This document shows, piece by piece, positions 12,086-24,084 of a stretch of 64,000 nucleotides of DNA (position 1 is the stretch's first letter; every line of letters begins with the position of its first letter). A program made the translations under genes and the position numbers. This DNA comes from Agriotes lineatus (lineage: Eukaryota > Arthropoda > Insecta > Coleoptera > Elateridae). The stretch lies in NCBI GenBank assembly GCA_940337035.1, contig OW679197.1:55015903-55079902 (forward strand), read 5' to 3'. Under the pieces are notes generated by a model, which worked only from the letters and a program-made list of their open reading frames with translations, searched no databases and was not told the DNA's origin.

Positions 12086-12315
12086 GCTTTCTTCTTCTTC
12101 TGGTGTCCTATCTGTTCTGAATGTTGGCTATCTTCATAGCTAGATTGTCTAATTCGTGGCTCTTTTGCATAGTAGTGCCAGAGACTCAAAGCCAGTTACT
12201 CAGGTTCTTCAACCATGAAATTTGTCGACGTCCTGGACCTCTTTCCCGAACATTTTTTCGTATATCACGAGTAGCAACGTTTGATACCTTTTCCTCAGCA
12301 CATGCCGATATGTAG
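12086..12315 (-). pseudogene. RTE-type LINE 3' end
   Basis: The minus strand reads GRRRISWLKNLRNWL, then LAMKIANIQNR, then a GAAGAAGAAG tail. The GRRR-SWLxNLRxW and AxxxANxxxG blocks followed by a GAA repeat are the usual 3' end of insect RTE-like LINEs. Only this tail is present, consistent with 5' truncation. Confidence 0.7.
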
Positions 12316-13609
12316 GTTGGGCAATTCTTCAGTAAATATTCCCTTCGAGTATAGATGTTGATACCAAACTTATTAACTAAATTATCACAAGACTACCTGA
12401 GCACATTTGAAGGCCGACCAGCTACAGTGGAAAGGTTTGGGTCCGATACAAAGTAAAAAAAAATTAAATGTCTAAGGACTCAGCAGCTTTTAATACGACA
12501 AATTTGCCCAGTTGGAAACGAGAACTGGAAAAGAGGGCAGTCAGTCTCTGGATAATTTTTAATAAAGTAATGCACAGGTCAGATAAAGAGGCTTTCAGTA
12601 ACCAATGACACAGCAATATTATAATTCAATACAAACGGCTTTAGCAAATCCAAACGTTTATAACAGAGGATGCACTCAATAGAAAAATATTATATCTAAT
12701 CTAAATATCACCGATTTTCCAGCATAAAATGACCAGCGGAATCATAAATACATGAAACATAAATGTATAGTTACAAACGCTATTAAAGAGACCAACTAAA
12801 TTGTTAAAAAATTACTAGTGAATATTATTACCAGAGCATGTAAACCGTAAAGCTTCGATGAGACCTTAGGTGTGCTAATCGAAGGCGTAACCTCATCGGT
12901 TCAACGACATAACGTAACAAAAAGACGGCCAGTCGAAAACCTTGGCACTAGGCCCAACAATACAGTCTTGATAAAAAGAAACGTAAAACTGAAGAGGATT
13001 TGAAGAATCCCTCTCGAGATATGGTAGCACTTTCCGCAAATTACAAATTATATGTGCGTGCACGACCAAATACCTATCCCTCCACGAAGCTTTAATGAAT
13101 AATTGAGCATCGGCTCGTAATAAACGCCCGTAGTAGGTCGCTGCAGGAATAACAAGAGCCCTCATGGACAAAGTAACTTTCCAACAGGCCGGAGTTTGAG
13201 GTTATCGTCCCAGAAATGTCAAAGGAAACAGACGTCAGCGAATAGCTGTAAATATCACGCAAATTAGAACGGCGCAACTCGAATAAAGAAACAAGCAACA
13301 AGGTTCCATGTGACTTACCCCGATTCGTGCTGTTTGAAAAGCTTCTGATTTTCCAAAGAAATGCGTAACTGCCTAATCCGTCATTTCGACGAAAAACTAA
13401 TTTTTCCTAACGTCGCTTCCAACGTAAATCCACCTTTAAGTTAGTGCAATAAAATCCCATTCTCAATGTTCAAGCACGAGTTGAGAAGAAAATACTAGAA
13501 ACTACATCATGGAAAAGGACGGTTGTCGCCTACAAACCCTTGCACAGTTGTTAAGCGAAAAGCAAAAACACCCGAAGGCTTACCGCAAGCGCACCTGCGA
13601 ATCATAGGC
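12316..13609. other. Long stretch, nothing recognised
   Basis: AT-rich, with minus-strand open frames of up to 92 codons near 12893-13301. None shows a known motif, splice signals or clear codon structure. It may hold further decayed transposon sequence. Confidence 0.35.
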
Positions 13610-14465
13610 GCTTTTTAACTTTAGCTGCTAACAATTTTAAATAATGTAAGTGACAACATGCAACCATGTCTCATTCATCTGAAAATCTAAATTTGCTCTC
13701 TTAGCTGTTTCCGCATTTTGACTTGATCTGTCTGACTCCAGTATAGGTTGGCGATTATGCTGATGTCCCTATCACACACTCTAGTTTTATGCAATACCTA
13801 CTGTGACCAATTTTTCTTGCTTGCATCTGCCACATCTAATTTTTCCACATCTTTGCACAAGAATCTGCATCTTGAAGAGTGCTTTCCTTATGCCCATAGT
13901 GTTTCGAAAGCCAAATTGCATTTATTCGGTGTTCTTGCATATTCTATCGCTTTCCAAATGGATAATTTTCAAACACATGGATGTGCCAAATGAGCACAAT
14001 ACCTGGAGGGTGGTTTCTTTGCCAGCGTGACGAAATTCGAGAGCAACTAATAATTAGAAATGATGCCTGTTTCGTAGATGGCTTTGGAAAGTTTTATTAT
14101 TTCTGTGAAACTCATTTGAGAGCAGATTTTTAGAATTTCCATTGGCACGTCGTCTGTTGCAATTGCTTTCAACACCTCACCCTTCAATTTTCAAGACCCT
14201 ACTTTGTATTGTATTTTAGTAATATTTTGTATTGTACTTTATTTATAAATTGTATTTGTTTATTTGTTCATATTTAATATTTGTTATCTGCTGTATTTCC
14301 TATACGAATTATATAAGACCCTAAAGTGCCATCTACGGTAGGTTTTTCTCCACTTCTGTCCTTGAACATCTCCTCCATGCATTTTTCCATACTTTTAGCT
14401 TGTGTTTTCTTTCTACCGTGACATTGCCCTCCTTGTTTTTCAGAAATGTGGATCTTTATAATCTT
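13610..14465 (-). pseudogene. RTE-type LINE reverse transcriptase relic
   Basis: Minus strand, in several frames from high to low coordinate: a pre-RT block KCMEEMFKDRSGEKP; a DDVPMEILK block followed by AIYETG; LSIWKAIEYA and a GTREALF-like area; DISIIANLYWSQTDQVK; and a decayed RQGC-LS-LLF motif near 13660. The order matches RTE reverse transcriptase (fingers, palm, then the NLYWxQxAxV region before the RQGC motif). Stops and frameshifts are numerous. The catalytic YADD region is not visible. Confidence 0.75.
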
Positions 14466-14839
14466 ATGCACATTAAAGTGGTCGTGTTTTTTTATATTGT
14501 CTCTAAATTCTAATCACCTTTGTAAAACTGTTATTCTATAGATAATAAATTTACTACTATAGTTAATTAGAACAAATTAGCTTATTAGCAAGGATATCAA
14601 AAGTTAGTGGTTTGTATATTAAAGCATATTTTAGAAATGGGTTTAGCATATGCCGTTACTTGCCTATTGTAATTCCACTGAAAAATAAACAATAAACACA
14701 CAAAATTCTTTCCATGCAATATTACCACTTCATATTCACGTTTTTTATCTATAAAAGAATGGATGATTGGAATAGGTAAAAATACCTTCCCCTCCCCTCC
14801 CTCCCAGATGTTTAATTTTCTCCCCCGGAGTAATCAGTC
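14466..14839. other. AT-rich stretch, nothing recognised
   Basis: No feature identified. Confidence 0.4.
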
Positions 14840-15275
14840 TGAATTCAACATTGATAACGCACCATACTATTCTGTCCCATTTGTGATGTTTATTCTGTAT
14901 CTGGTAGGTCCCATTTTCGCCAATGATAAAGCCTGCGCTATGTGCAAATTATTACTTCTATCTATTTCTCGGGTAACAAAACTAAACAAAAATTTATTTT
15001 TTAAAGTGCCCATCCTGTATATATTTCTCCAAAATGTTCTCGGTTTCATGCCAGGTAGTCATATAATATGCATGCAAAATATCGTCTTCCTCCAACAAAT
15101 AGTTTTTGAGTTATGCCGCCAACAAATAGAGAGACAGACGGACAGACGGAATTGAGACAACCTGTTTTTCGTCATCTAGGGACCCTGAAACGTAAAAGTC
15201 TGAGGAGTTCTTGGAAGGTAATTTTTTTCGTGATTACCATACTTTCTTCGTCTTTTAGACTAGGGAAGTAAAAAA
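14840..15275 (+). repeat. Dispersed repeat, copy 1
   Basis: Shares a colinear series of blocks with 26500-26945 read on the opposite strand: a GCCAATGATAAAGCCTG block, a CAAAATGTTCTCGGTTTCATG block, a run of GACAGACGGACAGACGGAA, a CGTCATCTAGG block and a TACTTTCTTCGTCTTTTAG block. No protein or tRNA promoter signature is visible, so the class is unknown; a non-autonomous element is likely. Confidence 0.65.
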
Positions 15276-16314
15276 TATATTCCCAACATGAGCTCCTCTA
15301 ATCATATTAACTAATTTTCCATTAAATTGTGCAAATCATATTTGCAAGATATTTATATCCTGCTTTAAGCGCAAATTTTATTCAAATATTGGATGGAATA
15401 TTGAGAATTATCCTATGCACATCAAAAGATACGTTTTTGTGCATAAACTAATTTATGCTGGGGGGGGGGGGGGGGGGGGGGGGTCGCATTTTTTGGCATT
15501 TTCCTATAACTGAAATTATTTTCCTTAGTGTATTCAGAACTGCATTAGGGAGAAGTTCCCAAAACACAATCTTGGTCTAAATGAGAGCACAGAAGCTGTA
15601 TTTATTTTGTAATAAAAAGTATTGGTTTTCAGATGATGTTATACCGAAATTATTTTACTGTAAGGATCTATCTAAAATATTGTCAATTTTAAACAGCTAT
15701 ACCTTCGAAACTGGTGCTTCGTAAATTCAAAACCAGCAAAGCTGCTTCGTTTTTTTTTGTGTTTCTGAAAAGTTAAAACTGTTTTCTAATTGTTGCCCTA
15801 TGGAGTGCATTAAAAAAACCGAATAGAGATGGTTCCCATTAATTTGGAAGAAAAGAAAAATGTTTAACTCGGATCGCTTACCTTGCGAAATTGAAACGGT
15901 CGTGCGGCTGTTACCTGGGTGCTGAAGCATTTTTTTAGAAAGCTGGAACTGGGTTAAAAACACTTAAGTGGCTAGCAAATGCATTATTTTGCTGGCGAAC
16001 GAAACAGACTGCTCTTTGACACGTACGAAATCAAAACACGTGCATCGTATTGCCCCTCAAAAATTTCCACAAGGAAGCTGTCTGAATTTAATATCAGCGA
16101 AAACTTAAAACTTATATTTGTTCATTCGGCAACACTTAATTCAACGATTACATCTTGATCAATCGTTCCAAATTTAATTAAATTTAAAAAGTTGAATGTC
16201 AGTAAAAACATCAATTTTGAAAATCTTAATCTAAACGATATTGTGTTTTCTACAAATCTTTATTATTTTACAATTATTGTAACTTCTATTTAGTAAAAAT
16301 ATATTTGCTTATTA
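15276..16314. other. AT-rich stretch with a G homopolymer
   Basis: Nothing coding recognised. A run of 24 G at 15460-15483 stands out in very AT-rich DNA. Confidence 0.45.
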
Positions 16315-16840
16315 AATAAAATAAAAAAAGAGTGGGTGGAAAAGAACATCGAGCCAGATATAATAAACTGTATAGAAAAGAAAGTAAAGGAATGGTTTTT
16401 GAGAATTTACAATGGCTCATGGAGAATATCAATATATAAAAAATGAGAGCAAATAAACTGCAATAATTACAGAACAATCTGTCTTTATTCAGTATGCTTC
16501 AAATATCCACCAGAATAGAAGGAGAAAAATTAACGACAAGAAAATGAATTTGAATACTGAATGAGAGACAGAAGATATCACAGACCAGGTGTTAATATCA
16601 TAAATGATAGAAAAGAGGCAACTAAACTGGTACTTGCGGACATGTACTAAGGACGAATCCAGAGAAGACATGTAGAATAGAACTAGAAATGAAAAACTTG
16701 TAAAAATGGGAAGAAGGGAAAACTTACGAAAACCTGGATTGAGCAAAACTGGGAAAATAATAGAAAAAATGAGTTCAAGAGGATACGAAATCATAAATCC
16801 AAAGCCTGAAGTGACAAAAGGATAGGAGAAGAAGAAGAAG
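16315..16840 (+). pseudogene. RTE-like LINE relic
   Basis: Plus-strand fragments read NCNNYRTICLYSVCFK (the NYRPISLL-type block of reverse transcriptases) and, further on, LVLADMY followed by GRIQRR. The segment ends in GGAGAAGAAGAAGAAG, the tail type of insect RTE elements. Many stops; most of the reverse transcriptase is deleted or eroded. Confidence 0.55.
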
Positions 16841-18639
16841 CCTAGTAAATCTTATTTGGGATGATCAAAGTGAGATTACCTAATCGTAATTATTAGAAAA
16901 TTTGAAAGTTAGATTATCATCAAAACGTGATTTGTCTGAATGAGAGTCTTTTGTTATTATTGTTTATTAACCGCTATTTAAATTACTTCTCAAACTATAC
17001 AAATAAAACATGAAGCTGTAACATTTCTAGATCAAAGACTAATTCAAACTCTGCGTCAGTTAGTTAAGGCAATACCAAGGGCTTTTCATGTTGCTTTTTA
17101 AAATAATTGTTCCACAAGCAACTTCATTTTTAGCTTAGAAATCGTGTTTTTAGATCTGTTTAAATTTTATTGAGAATTATAACCGAGCTTATTTAAAATA
17201 CTATTTAGCAAAATTAAATACTAAGCATTCGTCGAGAAGTGAATCTTTTAACATTTTAAGCAAATTAATATTCTTAAGAAACTTGAGTTCTTAATATAAA
17301 AATTGTGTCTTAATTTTATTTTCTTGAATATTACGCGTTAGAAAATATTATTTTAAAATGTCAAAACTAAGTATCTACCTTCATAAGAAAAGCCTTTTAT
17401 GTTTTTAAACAAAGAATTCATTTTTCATAAAACGTAATTAAGATTCGATAATATTCTGCAATCAAATTTTAATTTAATATTATCTAGACTAGTTCCCTCA
17501 AAACTGTTTTAGCAAAGAGCTGGAATGTAAGAGTATCAGCCAATGACTTGTGAATAACATCGATCGTTTTGCGCTAGTGCAAAGTGAAAAGCATGCTTTC
17601 TGGAATTCAAAAATTATTTTGGTTTAGTATATCTAAATTTATTTTAATTTTGATTTAAAAATCGATATTAATGTTAAAATAACTTTCAGGAAATAGTCTG
17701 TCGAATATCTCCTGAGCAAATTAAATTGATTAATTTTTTCCAATGATTAATTTTGAGAAGTGTGGGAAAATGTTGCAATCAAAGTCTTCTATTTTTTAAA
17801 TTATGAAAATTAGATGACCCACAGCATTATAAAATGACACTATAATTTATTTTATAAAAATTTTTTCAAAATTTTATTAAAAATTGCACGTCGATGTAAA
17901 ATACGATCTACAGAATATGCAGATTGTTGTATTTTGACGAATTATTGTATTTTCCAAAGGTCACGTACAAGCAATTACCTTAAACGAACTGCAAGCACTA
18001 ATTCATAAACTATCTCCTGATTGATTCTATATTAAATGTGGCCGAAGTAACCTCTAGAGGCTATGCGAGGTTCAACTAAGGCAGCTATTGCCTATAGCTG
18101 TGGTTTTCACGTAACTACCAAGCATTCAAATAAAAAATGTAAACATACACCCATAGCAATGCATTCCGTTTTAATGCTTCGTGTTAAGTTAATTAAACTC
18201 CTTTTTTAGAAGCACCTGCGGGCAGACTTTACTAATTTCGAGTTCAATCTTGGATGCTATAAACATATTTAATAATCTCTTGGGATATAGATAAGTGGAA
18301 GGAGCTTTTCTCTCGATACTTGATACTGTAAAAGCAAGCTTCAAATGGCTGAAAAATATTAAATAGCAAGCAAATGTTGCAATTTAAAATTATTTTTATT
18401 GCATTATTACTGCGATTCTCCAATTCGTCATTGGCAATCATGGGTTCTTAATGCAAAAGTAGTTTTAACTATTCTTTGTCATTTGCCTTATCATAATTAT
18501 CAGAGTTTTGGAAACAACAGTGATGTCGATCAATACAGTGTGCATGCATTTCTTGAAAGACTTTTAATTATTATTTCATATAAAGCCGTGATAAAATCGA
18601 GAACAACGCCGCAGATATCTTGTTGATAATCCCCAGTAA
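16841..18639. other. Long AT-rich stretch, nothing recognised
   Basis: Very AT-rich sequence without coding signature or clear repeat structure. Part of it, from about 18240, may belong to the unclassified repeat described next. Confidence 0.4.
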
Positions 18640-19060
18640 CTTTTGATAAATAGGCCCCTGCGCTTGATGTTGTTACCAAAAATATTATGCATTTTCATAA
18701 AATCGTGAACGGCATCGTTGGCTTGCACAAGGTACATACCCTGTGTTTGACTGAATATCTTTAATACGTTCGTTACGCTTGCACCGTATACTTTATAAAA
18801 CCAATATTTTTCTCTAAAAATAATTTTTCAATTGGATGATCCTTTATTATATGCAAAACTAAACTCAAGACTTTGGCCAGAAGTTCTATATATGACAGGC
18901 AATTGCCGTGCCATTCTTCTTGGCGTAAATCTCCTGGGTATTTTTGTAAAGTCAAGATTCTTTTCCTTAGAGTCATTATTATATGGAATTACCTACGAAG
19001 AACAATTTTCTATGTGAATTTGATTTTGATTTCCACACTTTCTATATAACACAGGCTTCC
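18640..19060 (-). repeat. Unclassified dispersed repeat, copy 1
   Basis: Paralogous to 19655-19786 plus 20860-21090. Shared blocks include GCTTGATGxTGTT, CATTTTCATAAAATCGT, a CTTGCAC-GTACATACCCTGTGT block, GAAGTTCTA-ATGAC, and GGCATTCTT-type sequence. Minus-strand fragments such as NDAVHDFMKMHNIFGNN look like decayed protein, but I do not recognise the family. Confidence 0.5.
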
Positions 19061-19654
19061 ATGTGGACATTCGAGATATTTCTTCTCCCCGTCCTCTTTC
19101 TTCGTGTTGAATTTTTTGTAGATCGTAAGATCTATGTAAATCGACATTTTATAGTCTTTCTTGCGAAGTAGGGTATGAGTGAAAATAGGACAATAAAAAA
19201 ATTGAATTAGTTAATCGCCTGATAAGTGGACATAAACTCTAAATTAGGGAAGTCCCTAAGTATTTCAGAAAAAAAAACGTAAGCGAATGCTTATCTGAGA
19301 GCCTGGAGATAATGAAGCGCATATATAATTAAATAATCTAAACGCTTTGTTAAAAACACAACCAGTTTTCGCTCAGTGCCATATGTGTTATCTGAATCAA
19401 TAAAAAGAAAACTACCTTTACTACCTTAAAAATTCATGAAATCATGTTATGTGAATACAAGAATCACATAGCGAACAAAGTAATAAACATTAAAGGCTGT
19501 TTAATTATGCACAACTCGTCTATCAAGAAAAATGTAAACATTGCACATGCAAAATAAATTAATTTAGCGATAATATCGAAAAAGAGTTCTACTGCAGATA
19601 TATCGCCGATCCTGTAGGACCTTGTTGTCAGATTTATTTTTAATCTGGTTTGTG

Positions 19655-19786
19655 AATTTCCCAGTGAATTTTTACAATACGCCTCGTGCTTGATGCTGTT
19701 TCCAGACAAGTTATGCAGATTTTCACAAAATCGTAAACAGCATCGCTGGTTTGCACTATGTACATACTCTGTGTATGGCTTAATAT
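19655..19786 (-). repeat. Unclassified dispersed repeat, copy 2 (part 1)
   Basis: First part of the second copy of the repeat at 18640. It is interrupted by the tandem hairpin units at 19787-20549; sequence matching the rest of copy 1 resumes near 20860. Confidence 0.45.
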
Positions 19787-20021
19787 ATTTTTTATTATAC
19801 CTGCATCAGAATCTCCGTGCGAATACAGGCGATTAAAGCTCGCCGAGCTTTAAAGGTTGTCAAGGAAACGAGTGAATGCAACAACGGACATGGACGCGAC
19901 AAAAACGTAAATAATTCTCGTAACTATAGTAGCAATATTATTATGCCCTCTCGATTTATCACGACAAAAATTATTTCTAAGTTTTTAGTGCGTAATTTAT
20001 TTCCAGTATTGGGGTATAATA

Positions 20022-20157
20022 AAAAATAGCGTAAAGTATTCGTGGATAACTGGTCTTTAAAACACTTGCGCTATTTCGAGCACTCCGGCTACGCCGTCGT
20101 GCTCGAAAACTCGCGCGTGTTTTAAAGACCTTGTTATCCACTCATACTTTAATATAC
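20022..20157. repeat. Long hairpin in tandem unit 1
   Basis: Arms of about 60 bp containing GTGGATAAC, GGTCTTTAAAACAC and CGAGCAC, with apex near CCGGCTACGCCG at about 20095. Confidence 0.85.
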
Positions 20158-20410
20158 TATTTTATTATACCTGCATCAGAATCGCCGTTTAAAGCACGCC
20201 TGAGAGTCGAAAACAGGCGATTAAAGCTCGCCGAGCTTTAATGGTTGTCAAGGAAACGACTGAATGCAACAACGGACGTGGACGCGACAAAAACGTAAAC
20301 AATTCTCGTAACTATAGTAGCAATATTATTATGCCCTCTCGATTTATCACGACAAAAATTATTTCTAAGTTTTTAGTGCGTAATTTATTTCCAGTATTGC
20401 AGGTATCATA

Positions 20411-20549
20411 AAAAATAGCGTAAAGTATTCGTGGATAACTGGTCTTTAAAACACTTGCTCTATTTCGAGCACTCCGGCTACGACGTCGTGCTCGAAAACT
20501 CGCGCGTGTTTTAAAGACCTTGTTATCCACTCATACTTTAATATACTAT
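20411..20549. repeat. Long hairpin in tandem unit 2
   Basis: Same structure as the hairpin in unit 1, apex CCGGCTACGACG. Confidence 0.85.
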
Positions 20550-20859
20550 AATTCGTTTATGTACCACATTTTTTAATATCAACATTTTTCTCGGAAAATA
20601 GCTAAATATGCTTCAGCGTATTTCATGCCTGTGTAGAAACTTAGGAACACTTCTTGCACGTCGATAGGGATAAGCTATCCATTTTGTGATCTGGATATCA
20701 CTGCATATCTCATAAAGGTGTTTAGCTGTTTTGTGTGGCAATGGTGAAAACTGGTGAAGCGTTAATTTGTTCCGCCAAATGGGCTTTAAGTTGTTGCCAA
20801 AGCACTCAATTGTTTTACTTTGAATTGCCCCATTCAGGTACTTCCATACATAACTGGAT

Positions 20860-21090
20860 TAGGAGAATTCAAGCTCATTTAACTTTTTGCATATCCAAAA
20901 TTAGACGCAAGAATCTGGCGAGAAGTTCTACACATGACCGGAAATTGCCGGGGCATTCTTGTTAACTTAAATCTTTTTGGTACCTTCTTAAACTAAAAGA
21001 ACTCTTCGGAGCTCTTGGAAGAGTCATTATTGTATTGAACCTTCGAAGAACTATTCTCAAGAATGATTTTTCTACACGAATTTCATTTTT
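20860..21090 (-). repeat. Unclassified dispersed repeat, copy 2 (part 2)
   Basis: Matches copy 1 near 18830-19060 in the same orientation, including CATGACCGGAAATTGCCGGG against ATGACAGGCAATTGCCGTG. The 20550-20860 part between is less alike. Confidence 0.45.
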
Positions 21091-21929
21091 AGGTTCCGTG
21101 TTAATAGTCTAGTTGGTGTGTCACGTTTCGAATACAGCACAGTTTCGTACGGTCATTCTAGAAATTATGTTGTCTAATTCTATCTGATAAATGCTTCTAG
21201 CCCCGAATTTCTCTACACCACATGTTTTCTTTGCGAAACAGTCAACAGGATTGAAAATAGGCAGCATCCAGAATTTTTGGGTATCATAGCCACAAACGCT
21301 CCACTGATCCATATTTATTTATAAAAAAACGTAAATTTTATTGTCTTGTTGATGTCTTTTGGAAAAAGTGCTGAAACTTTTGCTGGTCCCACTTCAACAG
21401 TTAGACGTTTTTTTAATCCCTTGTGTATAGTTTAAAGTTTATAGTTGAAATACATTATTTTCAGGATACCTCCAAACTGAAATAATTTTGCAAGACATAG
21501 AGGATTAATAATAATAGTTTTAAATTTGGCCTGGTCCTCGAGGTCGTCGGTGAACACACATTTCTAGTTAATTACGGAAACGCAAATCGATGGTTATCAG
21601 TAATTTTTTCGCATGGCTATTAGATTAATTTTGATTTATAGGATTTAAGAGGCTGCTCTTCCTAGCAAATTGGCACTGTCACACACACATTATTTAGATC
21701 GTGAATCCACTTTTTGTGTAATAATCTATTTACTTCTTTCAAGGAATGCGTGTATGAATCTGTTACGATTTTTGCAACTCCGCAGTTCTCATACGAACAG
21801 TTGCTCCTCTGCAAAATTGCAATTGCTGTCTAAGAAACTTGAGCTGGTTGTTTGTTCACTTCCCGGATGTCGAACTTATCGCCTTCTGGTGCTTGAAATT
21901 TTTATATCAACTTCAGTTAACATTTAAAA
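21091..21929. other. Stretch with nothing recognised
   Basis: Open frames of up to 85 codons on both strands lack recognisable motifs. Confidence 0.35.
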
Positions 21930-23700
21930 TTATTCTAAACCCAATGAATAATTTTTAGATACTTATATTACATGCATTTTAATGCGGTTTTTACATTTTT
22001 CTTCTTCGAAGTTACTAAATGTTTCGCTAAAATGGTCAGATCGAAGTTTCATCGCTTCTGGGTCTGACAACTTCAGAATCGCTGTTTTTTTATTTAATTG
22101 TTTAGCTGTACCTTTGCGCCTTCTTTCGTATACATTTGATGTCTCTAGTAAATTATTGTCTGGAACAATAATATCTTTAGCTGTGATACTACATCCAGCA
22201 GGAACAGAAAGCTTCTCCTTTCACTGTTTCTCCCTCTTCATGCCTTCTATTTTCTTTCGCTTTTTTGTAAGTAATCAATGAACGCCTTCCCAATTATACG
22301 TGGATTAATTTGAGCTTCATACCATTAAATGCTGCAAGAATTTTTCTCTATTCATCGGGTTTATGCTCCATTTCTTAAATCTAAGCTGTACGTTAGTTTA
22401 CCTCTTTCTATTAATTTCTTTAATAAAGATGGAAACTATTTCTTTGGAAGCCCGCATGCACGAGATCTACTACTTGTGCCTCGTCACTCAGTCAAAATAC
22501 CCAAATTATCTTGACTGTTCTAAATACAGCAACGTTTAGCGGCTGCGATAGGTTTGTTGAATTGGAAGGGAGACTGATAAACCGAATGTTGAATTTCTCA
22601 CAAGCATTCGGATTTTGACTAATGCGTAAAGATAAATATCGATGACCACATTAGATCCATGTAGGCGGCGTTTTAATTTTGGCAAATGTTATTTCATGAA
22701 GTAATCCTCAAATGCAACACTGTCGAACCATCCACTGGAAGTTCTAATAGTCCTAGTGTCCACTGGTCCTAATTTTTCCGCGTATAAACTATATAAGGAG
22801 ATAAGAGTTCTCCTGCTGCTAATCCTGCAAACATCACTGATATAAAGGTTTTCGTGGTGTTACAAACTTGCTCTAGGTATTTACTCCCCCGATGACACAA
22901 AACTCGTGTTTGATCTGGGTCATCTCGCATGTTTGTTTCATCATAGTTCCAAATATGTGTGGGGTAGAACGCCCTCTGCCCCCTTTTTTAAATTATTCAA
23001 ATATTTTTCCATAGTTTCTTTGCCCACTGCTGCTCGAATTCGTTTTATGTTTGATGAAAACTGAGCGGCCAGTTCAGGGTAACGATGTAAAAATAATTTT
23101 ATTCACAGCCATATATGTAATAACGTCATTGATCACTTTTAAGAAGTTGGAAATGAGGCATTACCAACTTTTACTTTCCAACCAGGGCAGGAAGTGGGCT
23201 ACCATGGCAATGGGTGGGAAGTAGTAATTTCCCGACCGCTGTCATGGCAACGGATTTTCGCCGCATTGTATTATTAATAGCTTAATGTCAGTTTTGACGA
23301 ACTCTGAAATTCATTTTTTTCAATTCTTCTTCGGAATAATGTGATTATGAATAAAATAGTATACATACCACGGTGAAAAGTTTCATTTCGATCTCGAGAT
23401 AGAGTTAACCTCTCAACAATAATGAAACAGTTTCCACCTCGGTATGTAATTAGCTATTACCCACTCGAGTCCCGGCTTATTATCCTTGAATTTTTCTAAT
23501 TATTCTGCCTGTTTTAGGTATTCCGTTATTGAGTAACCATCGCCACCAAATTTGATTAAATAATTCTTAAAACTTCGTTCTTCTTCCAATGAAAATACTT
23601 TTTGACCACCAATAGTTTTAGGGGCGCTTATTTTTAGCTTAAGTATAATAGTAGCACGATATATACCATACTTCTGAACAGCCTTTCGCTGACTAAGTTG
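21930..23700 (-). pseudogene. pogo-like DDE transposase relic
   Basis: Minus strand, N to C: FSLEEERSFKNYLIKFGGDG followed by YSITEYLKQ (the GYxxT helix-turn-helix region); a RAAVGKETMEKY block; NYDETNMRDDP with the first catalytic D of the DDE_1 fold; VLCHRGSKYLEQVCNTTKTF; ISVMFAGLAAGELLSPYIVY; SGWFDSVAFEDYF; a degraded second catalytic block near VVIDIYL; LPIQQT in place of the usual LPPNSTH; and FKKWSINPMNREKF. This order is that of pogo/Tigger-type insect DDE_1 transposases. Frameshifts, stops and a palindromic insertion (23362-23448) make it non-functional. The C-terminal extension includes PAGCSITAKDIIVPDN. Confidence 0.85.
23362..23448. repeat. Palindromic insertion in the pogo-like relic
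   Basis: An imperfect palindrome with TACATACC-type ends and GTTTCAT arms around a 30 bp loop. It interrupts the decayed N-terminal region of the transposase, so it is probably a tiny foldback MITE. Confidence 0.7.
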
Positions 23701-24020
23701 CGTTATCCTGGTAAGGCATTTTTAGAGTCTCCGAATTATAATCTTCGAAGAGTGGCAGAATGTTTTCATGTCAGCTAAATGTAATCAGTTGAGACTGGAA
23801 AGGAAACACCACAACTAATTTTTCGCACTATCGTCAAGTGGAGGCAGAAGCTGAGGTAGAACCCCTGCAGATGACCGATATTTGATCAATATTGCTCTCG
23901 AAACAGAACTAAGAACGCCGTTTCGTTAAGTAATTCGCTTCAAATGAACGGCGGTGTATATACTACCAACAGTAAAATGATAATAGGATATTATACATCA
24001 ACGTTGAGAAGTGAACTATT

Positions 24021-24084
24021 ATATACCGAGCACTTTTAAATCCTAAAGCGCGTAGCGCCGAAGGATATAATGTGCGAGGTATAT
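24021..24084. repeat. Hairpin with GCGCGTAGCGC apex
   Basis: ATATACCGAGCAC and its inverse GTGCGAGGTATAT enclose AT-rich arms and a GC-rich tip GCGCGTAGCGC. It abuts the larger palindrome at 24082. Confidence 0.75.

Larger units (their letters stand above)
19787..20549. repeat. Tandem pair of hairpin-bearing units
   Basis: Two direct copies, about 19787-20160 and 20161-20549. Each starts TTTATTATACCTGCATCAGA and continues through AAAGCTCGCCGAGCTTTAA (a short palindrome), GGTTGTCAAGGAAACGA and GACGCGACAAAAACGTAAA. Each ends in a long hairpin. The two differ by scattered substitutions and an insertion of about 20 bp near the start of copy 2. No coding potential. The pair splits the unclassified repeat, so it was mobile or arose after a mobile unit inserted there. 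Confidence 0.8.

Noticed and set aside
14763..15155. A 130-codon open frame as a membrane protein gene
   Set aside because: It overlaps the dispersed repeat that recurs at 26500-26945, where the frame is not kept.
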